Assembly: GCA_963782045.1 (NCBI GenBank)
Contig: CAWAIR010000033.1
Coordinates: 124,001-188,000, forward strand
DNA from: CAVSRC01 sp963782045
GTDB lineage: Bacteria; Pseudomonadota; Alphaproteobacteria; Rhizobiales; Kaistiaceae
Reading direction: 5' to 3'
DNA: 64,000 bases
Shown piece by piece: positions 38,870 to 47,928 of this stretch; positions within the stretch are counted from its first letter, which is position 1, and every line of letters starts with the position of its first letter. The notes below the pieces were generated by a model, which saw nothing but the letters and a program-made list of their open reading frames with translations, did no database searches and was not told where the DNA came from. Made by a program: the position numbers and the translations under genes.

Positions 38870-39412
38870 CTAGTTGGTGCCGTCCGGGCACGCGGTCCGG
38901 AAGCGTCTGAGATTGCCGGCGTCGTCGGCGGTGGAAAAGGCCGCCTGCGTGGCGCCGGCGCTGACGACGAGCTGACGGCTGTAGGCGGCCTCGTCGATGA
39001 AGCGCGACACGACCAGCGGATCGCTGATCACCAGCGACTGCGGATCGGCGGCGCGCGCGGTGACATCGTGCGTGGGCTGGCCATCGAAGCTGTAGGCAAG
39101 GGCGGAGCGGCCGCCGGCGGCGACCGGAGCATCCCAGGCGAGGAGGATGGAAGGTGTGGCGTCGTTGCACGCGATGCCGAGCGAGGCCGTGCGCATTCCG
39201 GGCGCCGCGCCCGGGGTCACATCGGTGGTGGTAACCGTGACGGTGGGGCCGGCCGCGGCGTCGGTCCATTGCCAACCGGTAACGGGCGGCGGGATGGGGG
39301 CGACGGCGGGTGCGATGCTGGTTTCGGATGCGGGCGCATCGGCAACGCAGGCGCCCAGCATGAGCCCCGCGCAGGCTGCCAGAGCGGGCCCGGCCAGTCT
39401 CATCAGTCCCAT
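38870..39412 (-). CDS. putative lipoprotein, unknown function
   Basis: 180 residues from the ATG at 39412. A lipobox-like LMLGAC ends the signal sequence, so the protein is probably lipid-anchored at Cys. The mature part is Ala/Thr/Pro-rich with two further Cys (IACNDAT and RTACPDG). Beta-rich segments such as SLVISDPLVVSRFIDEAAY resemble periplasmic proteins in which an amino-acid substitution response is unlikely to be enzymatic. I recognise no family. Confidence 0.7.
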   Translation of the reverse strand: MGLMRLAGPALAACAGLMLGACVADAPASETSIAPAVAPIPPPVTGWQWTDAAAGPTVTVTTTDVTPGAAPGMRTASLGIACNDATPSILLAWDAPVAAGGRSALAYSFDGQPTHDVTARAADPQSLVISDPLVVSRFIDEAAYSRQLVVSAGATQAAFSTADDAGNLRRFRTACPDGTN

Positions 39413-40237
39413 TCCGCATCCCCCGTCTGGCAAAACGCGCGGCAGGCAACCGCATGGCGCGGCGAAGGTCAAGACGGATGTGCCCACTTGTCGGCTTTCT
39501 CGACGGCGGGGTCGGCAGGGGCCTTCACGACCCATTGCGTTGCGCCCGCGACCGGCGGATTTCACCCTCGGGATTCCGGCCGCCGCCGGAATGACGAAGG
39601 GGCACTTGGCACGACCTCGCGTTCCCGCGCGCCGGAAGCACCGGGGTGATGAACTGTTCAAAGAGTATCCCTCGGCCCGAAGGCAGGAGGGGGTGGCGGG
39701 CGCTCGACGAGTGCCATGCCGTAATGCTTTGAGGGGCGCTCGACCGAGCGCCCGCCGCGGTGGGTCTTGCTCCGGCCCCGCCTGGGCCAGGACGAAGGCG
39801 AGGCGGCTCTGCCGCCTCTCGACCGCCGCGGTCCCGGTGACGGCTTTCGCCGACCGGCCCGACCGCGGCTGACCCTCGCCTGCCTTTAGCGCCGCCCTTT
39901 GGAGGCGTCAGCGCTGCGGAGGTTTCCCTCCGCCGGTGGGCTCCCGGGCTCCGGCCCTCCCGTTTGCGAAACGGAAAGGGCGGGACACCGCACCCCGCTC
40001 CATCTCAAGACGCCTCCGGAGACGCCCCTCATGAGCGAGGATGCGAGCAGTGTCTCATGGGCTCAGGGGGGCGGGGACAGATTTGTTTTTCGGTCGTGCC
40101 CTGTAGCCCGGATGAAGCGCAAGCGAAAATCCGGGGCGGCGCAGACCCCACATTGCGCTCCGCTCCATGCGGGCTACCACGCGCCGCTATTCTGGCGGGG
40201 TCTGCGGTACCACGCACCGCGCCGGGGCCGGGACGCC
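39413..40237. other. 825-base gene-free region
   Basis: No reading frame here has the codon pattern or homology of its neighbours. It contains a TTCCGGCCGCCGCCGGAA hairpin of the intergenic 'GGAATGACGA' type near 39570-39600. It also has CGGGCGCTCGAC/GGGCGCTCGACC repeats at 39689 and 39745, a purine/pyrimidine hairpin CCCGTTTGCGAAACGG near 39959, and the dispersed repeat at 40103. The stretch 39880-40060 is rich in stems and could encode a structured RNA, which I cannot show. Confidence 0.45.
40103..40177. repeat. dispersed GTAGCCCGGATG...GCGGGCTAC repeat, copy 3
   Basis: Left arm GTAGCCCGGATGAAGCG and right arm CATGCGGGCTAC, with CGAAAATCCGGGG inside, as in the copies at 491 and 5601. It lies 60 bases from the end of preA. 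Confidence 0.6.
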
Positions 40238-41542
40238 CTACTCCCCGGCCGGGATAAAGCAGGCGGGGTTATTGGGGTGCTCTGTCCAGTTGCGGTAGCC
40301 GGTGGCCGGCGCGCCGGTGTGCGGGTCGGTGCCCTCGGCGATCCGCGCCATGGTGATGCAGTCCTCGACCGGGCAGACGTTGACGCAGAGATTGCAGCCG
40401 ACGCATTCGGCGTCGACCACCTCGAAATAGCGCTGTCCGTCCCTGGTCGCGGTGATCGCCTGGTGCGAGGTGTCCTCGCAGACGATATGGCAGCGGCCGC
40501 ACTTGATGCAGAGGTCCTGGTCGATGCGTGCCTTGGTGACGTAGTTGAGATTGAGGTACTGCCAGTCCGAGATGTTGGGGACGGCGCGGCCTACGAGATC
40601 GGAGAGCGTCATCTGCTTCTCGTCGAGATAGGCGGAGAGGCCGGAGATCATCTCCGCGACGATCTTGAAGCCGTAGGTCATCACCGCGGTGCATACCTGC
40701 ACGTTGGCAGCGCCCAGCGCCATGAACTCGGCGGCGTCGCGCCAGGTGGTGATGCCGCCGATGCCGGAGATGGGCAGGCCGCGGCACTCGGCATCGCGGG
40801 CGATCTCGGAGACCATCGACAGCGCGATCGGCTTCACCGCCGGGCCGCAATAGCCGCCGTGCGAGCCCTTGCCGTCGATCGAGGGGACAGGCGAGAAGGC
40901 GTCCAGGTCGACGTTGGTGATCGAGTTGATGGTGTTGATCAGCGACACCGCGTCGGCGCCGCCGAGCCTGGCGGCGCGGGCGGGATAGCGGATGTCGGTG
41001 ATATTGGGCGTGAGCTTGACGATGACCGGCATGCGGGTCGCCGACTTGCACCAGCGCGCCACCATCTCGATGTATTCCGGCACCTGGCCGACGGCCGAAC
41101 CCATGCCGCGTTCGCTCATGCCGTGCGGGCAGCCGAAATTGAGCTCGACGCCGTCGGCTTCGGTCTCCTCGACGGCCCTGAGGATCGCCTCCCAGTTATG
41201 CTGCTCGCAGGGGACCATCAGCGAGACGACCAGCGCGCGGTCCGGCCAGTCGCGCTTGACCCGCTTGATCTCCTCGAGATTGACCTGCAATTCGCGGTCG
41301 GTGATCAGCTCGATGTTGTTGAGGCCGATCAGGCGGCGGTCGCCGGCATGGATGGCGCCATAGCGCGGGCCGGCGACGTTGACGATGGGCGGGTCCTCGC
41401 CCAGCGTCTTCCACACGACGCCGCCCCAGCCCGCCTTGAAGGCGCGCACGACGTTATATTCCTTGTCGGTGGGCGGCGCCGAGGCGAGCCAGAACGGGTT
41501 CGGCGACTTGATGCCGATGAATTCAGATCTCAGGTCAGCCAT
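40238..41542 (-). CDS. preA: NAD-dependent dihydropyrimidine dehydrogenase subunit PreA
   Basis: 434 residues. The N-terminal dihydroorotate-dehydrogenase-like barrel binds FMN and reduces uracil or thymine (NFGCPHGMSERGMGSAVGQ, active-site loop). Two C-terminal 4Fe-4S clusters are CIKCGRCHIVC and CVGCNLCVNVCPVEDC. It works with PreT as the first step of reductive pyrimidine breakdown. It is separated from preT by 272 bases of repeat-rich sequence. Confidence 0.97.
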   Translation of the reverse strand: MADLRSEFIGIKSPNPFWLASAPPTDKEYNVVRAFKAGWGGVVWKTLGEDPPIVNVAGPRYGAIHAGDRRLIGLNNIELITDRELQVNLEEIKRVKRDWPDRALVVSLMVPCEQHNWEAILRAVEETEADGVELNFGCPHGMSERGMGSAVGQVPEYIEMVARWCKSATRMPVIVKLTPNITDIRYPARAARLGGADAVSLINTINSITNVDLDAFSPVPSIDGKGSHGGYCGPAVKPIALSMVSEIARDAECRGLPISGIGGITTWRDAAEFMALGAANVQVCTAVMTYGFKIVAEMISGLSAYLDEKQMTLSDLVGRAVPNISDWQYLNLNYVTKARIDQDLCIKCGRCHIVCEDTSHQAITATRDGQRYFEVVDAECVGCNLCVNVCPVEDCITMARIAEGTDPHTGAPATGYRNWTEHPNNPACFIPAGE

Positions 41543-41574
41543 CGGAACCTCCTACGCTCGGGCGAGCGAGTATG

Positions 41575-41770
41575 ACGGGACAACCTCCCCCTTGAGGGGA
41601 GGTCGAAATCCGGCGAGCGCAGCGAGCGACGGATTTGGGGGGGTGAATAGCTGACATGCCCAGGCCCCTCCCCGAAAGCGCTTCGCGCTTTCGACCCTCC
41701 CTCCAGGGGAGGGTTCGACGCTGTACCTGCTTCACTGCCGCGACATTCTCCCCCGCAAGGGGGGAGACGA
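41575..41770. repeat. repeat-rich spacer between preT and preA
   Basis: Contains CAACCTCCCCCTTGAGGGGAGG, a CGAGCGCAGCGAGCG hairpin, CCTCCCTCCAGGGGAGGG and GAAAGCGCTTCGCGCTTTC palindromes, of the same kind as the spacers at 27530 and 43880. It can form several hairpins that may reduce read-through from preT to preA. No gene seen. Confidence 0.5.
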
Positions 41771-41814
41771 CTCGCGGCACCTGTCGAGACAAACGAGACG
41801 TTCGCGCCATCAGC

Positions 41815-43182
41815 CTAGGCCGCGTCGGCGGCGCTGCCGGTGAGCGCCCGGTGGATCGATTCGGCGGCATCACGCCCGTCGGCGACGGCGACCACGGTCA
41901 GATCCTCGCCGCCGGTGACGCAGTCGCCGCCGGCCCAGACACGGGGGAGGTTGGTGCAGCGCTCGCTGTCGACCTTGATGCGGCCGCCCTCGAGCTGGAC
42001 GCCGGCGATGGCGCCGTTCAGCGCTTCGCCGTCAAAGGTCTGGCCGATCGCCTTGAAGATCATGTCGCCTTCCAGCGTGAAGGTCTCGCCGGTGCCGACC
42101 AGGCGGTCGCCGTCCTCGCGCGTGCGCTCAAACTCGATGCCGGTGACGCGGCCGGCGACATCGGTGAGGCCGGACGGGCGGGCGTTGAAGATGATGGTGA
42201 CGCCATCGGTCTGGGCGAGTTCGCGTTCGTAGCGGCTGGCGCCCATGCGCTCCGGCGAGCGGCGGTAGACGATGGTGACCTGCTCGGCGCCCAGCCGCTT
42301 GGACTGGGTGGCGATGTCGATGGCGGTCATGCCGCCGCCGACCACGACCACGCGGCGGCCGACGGGCAACGTGCCGAGGTCCTTGGCCTGGCGCAGGCCG
42401 GCGATGTAGTCGACGGCGTCCTCGACGCCGGCCATGTCCTCGCCGGAAAGGCCAAGGGCATTGACGCCGCCGAGGCCGATGGCGAGGAAGATGGCGTCGA
42501 AATCCTCGCGCAGCTCGCCCAGCGTGAACTCGCGGCCGAGCACCTTGCCGGTCTCGACATGGATGCCGCCGATGGAGAGGATGAACTCGACCTCGCGGGC
42601 GGCAAAATTGTCGACCGCCTTGTAGGCGGCGATGCCATATTCGTTGAGGCCGCCGACCTTCGGCCGGGCGTCGAAGATGACGACGTCGTGGCCGTAGAGC
42701 GCCAGGCGGTGGGCGCAGGCGAGCCCGGCTGGCCCGCCGCCGACGACGGCGACGCGCTTTCCCGTCAGCGGCGCGCGCTGGAAGGGCTGCGCACCGCTCT
42801 CGATGACCACGTCGGTGGCGTAGCGCTGCAACTCGCCGATCCTGACCGGCTTGCCCTCGGCGACCTCGCGCACGCAGACCTGCTCGCACAGCGTCTCGGT
42901 CGGGCAGACGCGGGCGCACATGCCGCCGAAGATGTTCTGCTGGAAGATCGTGCGCGCGGCGCCGACCGGATTGTCGGTGAGGATCTCGCGGATGAAGAGC
43001 GGGATGTCGATGCCGGTGGGACAGGCGGCGACGCACGGCGCGTCGAAGCAGAAGTAGCAGCGGTCGGCCTCGACGAAGGCCTCGTGGCGCTCCAGCGGCG
43101 GATGCAGGTCGCTGAAATTCTCGCGGTATTCTTCAGGCTTCAAACGACCGGCGGCAATGTCCGGAATCCTGTCGGCCGCCAT
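41815..43182 (-). CDS. preT: NAD-dependent dihydropyrimidine dehydrogenase subunit PreT
   Basis: 455 residues. The N-terminal 4Fe-4S cysteines (CYFCFDAPCVAACPTGIDIP and CARVCPTETLCEQVC) are followed by two nucleotide-binding sites: FAD at VAVVGGGPAGLACAHRL and NAD(P) at VVVVGGGMTAIDIA. It passes electrons from NADH to PreA. I chose the ATG at 43182 (MAADRIPDIAAGRL), where homology begins. A RutR-like site lies about 52 bases upstream, suggesting shared control with the main array. Confidence 0.96.
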   Translation of the reverse strand: MAADRIPDIAAGRLKPEEYRENFSDLHPPLERHEAFVEADRCYFCFDAPCVAACPTGIDIPLFIREILTDNPVGAARTIFQQNIFGGMCARVCPTETLCEQVCVREVAEGKPVRIGELQRYATDVVIESGAQPFQRAPLTGKRVAVVGGGPAGLACAHRLALYGHDVVIFDARPKVGGLNEYGIAAYKAVDNFAAREVEFILSIGGIHVETGKVLGREFTLGELREDFDAIFLAIGLGGVNALGLSGEDMAGVEDAVDYIAGLRQAKDLGTLPVGRRVVVVGGGMTAIDIATQSKRLGAEQVTIVYRRSPERMGASRYERELAQTDGVTIIFNARPSGLTDVAGRVTGIEFERTREDGDRLVGTGETFTLEGDMIFKAIGQTFDGEALNGAIAGVQLEGGRIKVDSERCTNLPRVWAGGDCVTGGEDLTVVAVADGRDAAESIHRALTGSAADAA

Positions 43183-43233
43183 CGATACCCCCTGGTCTTC
43201 GCCGGTCCGGTGAAGGAAGGCCGGCAACGGTCT

Positions 43234-43249
43234 TTGATCATTTGGACAA
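43234..43249. promoter_or_regulatory. RutR-like operator upstream of preT
   Basis: TTGATCA-TT-TGGACAA matches the RutR consensus TTGACCA-NN-TGGTCAA at 14 of 16 positions, with the same TT spacer as the perfect site at 36288. It is 52-67 bases before the preT start. Confidence 0.65.
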
Positions 43250-43394
43250 ATTCCCGAACGAGCGTCAAGCGCGACACGGCGGCGCTCAAGGCCCGCCGGG
43301 GCCCGCCGGGGCCCGCCGGCGGCAGGGTGACAGACGGACGGCCGCAGGTTAAGGATGGCGTTCCTGGCAGTTCCGTCGATCCATCGAGGCAACG

Positions 43395-43877
43395 ATGCAC
43401 GCGAAACTGATCGCTCTCCTGGTCCTGGCGGGGGCCTTCATGCAGGCAGGACCGGCCCCGGCGGCGGAGCTTTTTCGCGCCGGGATCGTGAGCTGCGTCT
43501 CGCTGTCGCGCTCGGTGACGGCGATGTCGGTCGACCGCTGCTATGGCGGCGGCAACGCCGACAAGCGCGAGATGTTCGGGAGCTGCGAAGGCAGCTACGT
43601 GTCGAACCGGCTGAAGGTTCCCTTCGTCGTCTCGGCCTATATCCGCGAGATGAGCAAGTACCTGCCGGACAACAAGACGCCGCTCAGGTTCGACTATCAC
43701 GGGCTGCGCTGCCAGTTGAAGACATGGCGGCTGCGCTCGGTCCACAACTGCAGCCCGCTCGACGGCGGCAACGGCATGGCCTGCCAGGTGTGCATCTTCA
43801 TCTTCGGCAAGCATTGCTACGAGGCGCGCATGATGGTGACGCGCAGCACCAAGCTGGGCGACGCCAGCACCAATTGA
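43395..43877 (+). CDS. small secreted cysteine-rich protein, unknown
   Basis: 160 residues with a signal peptide (MHAKLIALLVLAGAFMQAGPAPAAE). The mature part has eight cysteines, including CYGG, GSCEGSY, LRCQL, HNCSP, ACQVCIF and HCYEA, so several disulfides are likely in the periplasm. I recognise no family. An 11-base unit (GCCCGCCGGGG) is repeated about three times just upstream (near 43289-43318). It has no obvious partner in the neighbourhood. Confidence 0.72.
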   Translation: MHAKLIALLVLAGAFMQAGPAPAAELFRAGIVSCVSLSRSVTAMSVDRCYGGGNADKREMFGSCEGSYVSNRLKVPFVVSAYIREMSKYLPDNKTPLRFDYHGLRCQLKTWRLRSVHNCSPLDGGNGMACQVCIFIFGKHCYEARMMVTRSTKLGDASTN

Positions 43878-44029
43878 CGGGGGCGGAGCCCCCTCCCCCC
43901 TTGGCGGCAGGGCAATCGCATCTTGACGGCGCCTGCCGTCTTCGTCCCCTCTCCCCTCACAGGAAGAGGGGGTCATGGCGAGGCCGTGTTTGGTGGGAGA
44001 GGTGTCGCGCCGGGACGACAGGTGCGGGA

Positions 44030-45466
44030 TCAGGTCTTGCCCTGGCGGCCGTAGTCGTCCTCGAGGCGGACGATATCGTCCTCGCCGAGATAGTCGCCGA
44101 CCTGCACCTCGATGATGGTCACGGGCACCGCACCCGGATTGGCGATGCGGTGGATGGCGCCGAGCGGAATGTCGACCGTCTCGTTCTGCCTGACCGTCCT
44201 CACCGCGAGCGCCTCGCGCGCCATGCCCACCGTGACCTCGGCGACGCCTTCGACCACCGTCCAGTGCTCGGCGCGGCGGGCGTGCTTCTGCAGGGACAGG
44301 CGGGCGCCGGGCTTGACGACGATGCGCTTGACCTGATGGCGGCGGCCCTGATCGAGCGACTGGTAGTAGCCCCAGGGCCGGTAGTGGCGGGCGAAATCGC
44401 CGTAGACCGCCTCCGGTGCCGCCTCGACGGCGGCTGTGAGGTCCTTGACCCGGTCGGCGGCGCCGCGCGCGGCGACCAGGACCGCATCGTCGGTGGCCAC
44501 CACCACGACGTCGCGGAGGCCGACGACACCGACTTTGGGCCGGGTGGTCGAAACATAGCTGCCGGCGGCATCGACCAGCACCGCGTCGCCGATCAAGACG
44601 TTGCCGGCGGCGTCGCGGCTGCCGGCATCCCAGACCGCGGCCCAGGTGCCCAGGTCCGACCAGTCGAAGCGGGCGTCGGCGACGGCGGCGTTCGCGGTCT
44701 TCTCCATGACGGCGCGGTCGAAGGAGATTTTTGGGGCAGCGGCGAACGAGGCCGTGTCGAGCTGGAGGACGGCGCCGCCGTCGGTCGCCTTGCCGGCGGC
44801 AATGGCGGCCCCGGCGGCGGCAATCACCTGCGGCGCGTGGGCGGCGAGCTCGGAGAGCGCGGTGGCTGCCTTGAGCAGGAAGATGCCGCTGTTCCACAGA
44901 TAGCCGTCGGCGATGTACTGGCGGGCGTGCTCGGCATCGGGCTTCTCGACGAAGCGGGCGACGGCGCGGACGCCCGGCATTTGCAGCGGCGCGCCCGGCC
45001 GGATGTAGCCGTAGCCGGTGGCCGGCCATGCCGGGGGAATGCCGAAGACGACGATGCGGCCCGCTTCCGCGGCGGCAAGCGCGGTCTCGACGGTCGCGCG
45101 GAAGCCGGCGTGGTCGCGGATGACATGATCGGCGGCGAGCACCAGCAGGGTGGCATCGGGATGATCGACGGCAACGAAGGCAGCCGCGGCGGCGACGGCG
45201 GCGGCGGTCTCGCGCCCCTCCGGCTCAAGCAGGGTGACGGCGGGCATGCCGGCTTCCGCCAGGGCCGCGGCGACGAGATGGGCATGATCGGCGCCGGCGA
45301 TCACCACCGCCGGGCCATAGACCGCCCGGTCGGCGATGCGGGCGAGCGTCAGCGCGAAGGTGGAGGCGCCATCGACCAGCGGCAGGAACGGCTTGGGGCT
45401 GTCGCCGCGCGAGGCGGGCCACAGGCGCGTGCCGGCACCGCCGCACATTACGACCGGAATGATCAT
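44030..45466 (-). CDS. manC: mannose-1-phosphate guanylyltransferase/mannose-6-phosphate isomerase
   Basis: 478 residues, bifunctional type II enzyme for GDP-mannose. The nucleotidyltransferase starts MIIPVVMCGGAGTRLWPASR and has FVEKPDAEHARQYI. The C-terminal cupin isomerase has RPWGYYQSLDQG, HARRAEHWTVVEG and the ending EIQVGDYLGEDDIVR-like sequence. It feeds surface polysaccharide or glycan synthesis. It stands alone on the minus strand. Confidence 0.94.
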   Translation of the reverse strand: MIIPVVMCGGAGTRLWPASRGDSPKPFLPLVDGASTFALTLARIADRAVYGPAVVIAGADHAHLVAAALAEAGMPAVTLLEPEGRETAAAVAAAAAFVAVDHPDATLLVLAADHVIRDHAGFRATVETALAAAEAGRIVVFGIPPAWPATGYGYIRPGAPLQMPGVRAVARFVEKPDAEHARQYIADGYLWNSGIFLLKAATALSELAAHAPQVIAAAGAAIAAGKATDGGAVLQLDTASFAAAPKISFDRAVMEKTANAAVADARFDWSDLGTWAAVWDAGSRDAAGNVLIGDAVLVDAAGSYVSTTRPKVGVVGLRDVVVVATDDAVLVAARGAADRVKDLTAAVEAAPEAVYGDFARHYRPWGYYQSLDQGRRHQVKRIVVKPGARLSLQKHARRAEHWTVVEGVAEVTVGMAREALAVRTVRQNETVDIPLGAIHRIANPGAVPVTIIEVQVGDYLGEDDIVRLEDDYGRQGKT

Positions 45467-45553
45467 GCCATTATCGCCCCTTCGCCGACCGCTACCGAGC
45501 CGGCCGTTCCCTAGAGCCTTTTGCGGCGCGGATGCAAGCGAGCGGCGGCGGGA

Positions 45554-46264
45554 TCAGGCGAAGGTGGCGCGGGCGAGGCTGTCGAGCAGCGCCGCCAGTT
45601 CGCGCGGCCGCGTCAGATGCGGCGAGTGGGCGCCGGGGAATTCGAGGGGGGCAAGCTTCAGCCAGTCGCGCGCCACCCGGCGCGACCAGTCGGGGGTGAT
45701 GGCCCGATCCTCGGCTGCGACGATGGAGACGGCCGGCACGGAAGGCCAGCCGGCCTGGGGCGAGCGGTCGCTCCAATAGCCCTTCTGACGGCGGAGGCGG
45801 GCGAAGGCCCAGGCGGCGCGCTCCGCGCTGGCGTCCTGGTAGAGATGGCGGGCGGCGGCGTCCGCGCTCGGCCACCAGGTCAGCCGATCGGCGTCGCGGA
45901 GGAGCTCGCTGCCGAAGTCCGGCGGAGAGATGTCGCCGTTGAGGCCGGCCTCGCGGTCCGCGGCGAGGCTGCTCCCCGGCCTTCTGAGGACGGCGCAGAG
46001 ATAGACCAAGCCACGCAGGGGCAGGCGATCGGCGAGCAGCGGCGCCACCAGACCGGCCATGGAATGGCCGACGACGATAAGGTCGCCGGGGCCGGCAAAG
46101 GCGGCGGCCGCGGTATCGGCATAGTCGACGATAGCGGCGTCAGGCCGGTCGATGGGCAGATCGACGGCGCGCGCGGCGTGACCAAGCGCTGCCAGCTCGG
46201 CTATCACGAAATCCCAGCACCAGGCGCCGTGCCAAGCGCCGTGGATCAGGCCGAAGGTCGCCAT
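45554..46264 (-). CDS. alpha/beta-fold hydrolase
   Basis: 236 residues. The oxyanion region LIHGAWHGAWCW, the nucleophile elbow VGHSMAG and the catalytic His in AHSPHLTRP identify a small alpha/beta hydrolase of the type that includes pyrethroid-hydrolase-like and methyl-esterase-like enzymes. Substrate unknown. The ATG at 46264 gives MATFGLIHG, the normal family start. It lies downstream of the carboxymuconolactone decarboxylase gene on the same strand and could be co-transcribed with it. Confidence 0.87.
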   Translation of the reverse strand: MATFGLIHGAWHGAWCWDFVIAELAALGHAARAVDLPIDRPDAAIVDYADTAAAAFAGPGDLIVVGHSMAGLVAPLLADRLPLRGLVYLCAVLRRPGSSLAADREAGLNGDISPPDFGSELLRDADRLTWWPSADAAARHLYQDASAERAAWAFARLRRQKGYWSDRSPQAGWPSVPAVSIVAAEDRAITPDWSRRVARDWLKLAPLEFPGAHSPHLTRPRELAALLDSLARATFA

Positions 46265-46361
46265 CGCGGAGCCCCTCCCCACCAAGGCGGACGATAGCGG
46301 CAGGGGAGAGGCGATGCCAGCGTGGCGCGGCGGCAGCAAGAGGGCCGCCGCCGCGCTTCCG

Positions 46362-46814
46362 TCAGGCCGTCACGGGAAGCTGGCGGACCGCCACGTTCAA
46401 GCGGTTCCAGACGTTGATGCCGGCGATCTCGAATAACAGCGCGGCCAGCGCCTTTTCGCCGTACTGGCCGGCAACCTCGTCCCACAGCGCGTCGGAAACC
46501 GGATCGCTGCGGTCGGCGATCCGGGTGAGTTCCTCGGTGAGCGCCAGCGCGGCGCGCTCGGGCCCGGTGAAATAGTCCGTATCGCGCCAGGCGGCAGCAG
46601 CGAAGATCCGTTCGTCGGATTCGCCGGCCTCCTTGAGCGCCCGGGCGTGCAACTGGACGCAGACGCTGCAGCCGTTGATCTGGCTTGCCCGCAAACGGAC
46701 AAGCTCGCGCGTCACATGAGGCAGGTCGTCGTCTGCGACCGCCTGGTGGAGGGCTTGCATTGCCTGCAGGGCCTGCGGAAAGACGTAAACGGGGTGCTTC
46801 ATGCGTGGCTGCAC
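46362..46814 (-). CDS. carboxymuconolactone decarboxylase-family protein (ECF41 partner)
   Basis: About 150 residues, AhpD/CMD fold, with the redox motif CSVCVQLHARALKEAG. This family is one of the three typically linked to ECF41 sigma factors, and here it is divergent from such a gene. I prefer the GTG at 46814 (VQPRMKHPVYVF), which has GGAG seven bases upstream; ATGs at 46826 and 46844 are possible. It probably has peroxidase-like or protective redox activity. A TGTCACA-like promoter faces it (46928 to 46902). Confidence 0.88.
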   Translation of the reverse strand: MQPRMKHPVYVFPQALQAMQALHQAVADDDLPHVTRELVRLRASQINGCSVCVQLHARALKEAGESDERIFAAAAWRDTDYFTGPERAALALTEELTRIADRSDPVSDALWDEVAGQYGEKALAALLFEIAGINVWNRLNVAVRQLPVTA

Positions 46815-46866
46815 GTCGTTCTCCATCGGACAAAGGTGGCTCATGGCGGCGGACAGCCGAGCGACC

Positions 46867-46893
46867 TGTCACATCGGCCGACTTTCATCCGTC
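46867..46893 (+). promoter_or_regulatory. ECF41-type promoter for the sigma factor gene
   Basis: TGTCACA at 46867-46873 and CGTC at 46890-46893 with a 16-base spacer match the TGTCACA-N16/17-CGTC promoter reported for ECF41 sigma factors. It lies 37 bases before the sigma gene and suggests autoregulation. Confidence 0.75.
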
Positions 46894-46901
46894 ATCGCCA
46901 T

Positions 46902-46928
46902 GACGAAACGCGACAGGGAGATGTGACC
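46902..46928 (-). promoter_or_regulatory. second, oppositely oriented ECF41-type promoter
   Basis: On the minus strand GGTCACA (46928-46922) and CGTC (46905-46902), again with a 16-base spacer, give a one-mismatch copy of the ECF41 consensus directed at the carboxymuconolactone decarboxylase gene. Its -35 lies just before the sigma factor start codon. Confidence 0.65.
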
Positions 46929-46929
46929 G

Positions 46930-47799
46930 ATGGCCGAAAGGGATCTTCCGGCGGCGGCGTTCGAGGCCAATCGCGGCCACCTGAAATCAGTGGCCTTCCG
47001 CATGCTGGGCTCGCAGAGCGAGGCAGAGGACGCCGTGCAGGAGGCCTGGCTGCGCCTCAGCCGCGCCGACGCCGGCTCGGTTGACAATCTCGCCGGCTGG
47101 CTGACCACCGTGGTCGCGCGCATCTGCCTCGACATGCTGCGCCAGCGAAAATCGCGGCGCGAGGAGCCGCTGGCGTTTGACGACGCGCGGCCCGAACCGG
47201 CGGCGCAGGAGCCGGGGCTCGAGCACGAGATGCAGCTCGCCAACTCCGTGGGCCTCGCCATGCTGGTGGTGCTCAACGCGCTGGCGCCGGCCGAGCGCAT
47301 CGCCTTCGTCCTGCACGACATGTTCGACCTGCCCTTCGACGAGATCGCACCGATCATCGACCGGACGCCAGCGGCGGCGCGCCAGCTTGCCAGCCGCGCC
47401 CGCCGGCGCGTGCGCGGTTCGCCCGCGCTCGCCAATCCCGACCTCACCCGGCAGCGTGCCGTCGTGGAGGCCTTCCTGGCGGCGTCGCGCGGCGGCGATT
47501 TCGCGGGGCTGCTCGCCCTGCTCGATCCGGACGTGGTGGTGCGTGCCGACGCAGCCGCGACCCGGCTGGGGGCCACGACCGGCCTGCGCGGTGCGACAGC
47601 CGTGGCGGAGAGCCTCATGGGGCGGGCGCAGGCGGCGCGTCCGGTCCTGGTGGACGGCGGCGTGGGCATCGTGGTGGCGCCGCGGGGTCGCCTGCTCCTG
47701 GTGATCCGGCTAACCTTCGCGGATGGGAAGATCGCCGAAGCGGAAGCCATCGCCGATGCCGCGACGCTCGCCAGGCTCGACCTGGCAATCATCGACTGA
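46930..47799 (+). CDS. ECF41-like RNA polymerase sigma factor with SnoaL-like C-terminal domain
   Basis: 289 residues. Sigma region 2 (LKSVAFRMLGSQSEAEDAVQEAWLRL) and region 4 (ERIAFVLHDMFDLPFDEIAPII...RQLASRARRRV) are followed by a fused SnoaL-like domain of about 110 residues. That domain is the feature that defines ECF41/SigJ factors and regulates them instead of an anti-sigma factor. The divergent CMD gene and matching promoters support the assignment. The WLPEP motif of the interdomain linker is not obvious. A GGGAG ribosome site precedes the ATG. Confidence 0.92.
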   Translation: MAERDLPAAAFEANRGHLKSVAFRMLGSQSEAEDAVQEAWLRLSRADAGSVDNLAGWLTTVVARICLDMLRQRKSRREEPLAFDDARPEPAAQEPGLEHEMQLANSVGLAMLVVLNALAPAERIAFVLHDMFDLPFDEIAPIIDRTPAAARQLASRARRRVRGSPALANPDLTRQRAVVEAFLAASRGGDFAGLLALLDPDVVVRADAAATRLGATTGLRGATAVAESLMGRAQAARPVLVDGGVGIVVAPRGRLLLVIRLTFADGKIAEAEAIADAATLARLDLAIID

Positions 47800-47928
47800 A
47801 CCGGCAGCCAGCACAGGTTCGCGGCCCGTGCGACGTTGGCGCGCAACTTGCTCTCCCAGTCGGGCAGCGCCCAGTATGCGGAGGCGTCAGAACGCGGCGG
47901 CAACCGCCGCCTGCCTGGAGAGCAGCCG

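Noticed and set aside
39899..41575. 558-codon plus-strand frame opposite preA
   Set aside because: Mostly antisense to preA; its start lies in non-coding repeat sequence.
43289..43318. Three-fold GCCCGCCGGGG repeat as a CRISPR-like or VNTR locus
   Set aside because: Only three short units with no spacers; more likely slippage in GC-rich DNA.
43355..45514. 719-codon plus-strand frame opposite manC
   Set aside because: Shadow of manC and out of frame with the secreted protein at 43395.
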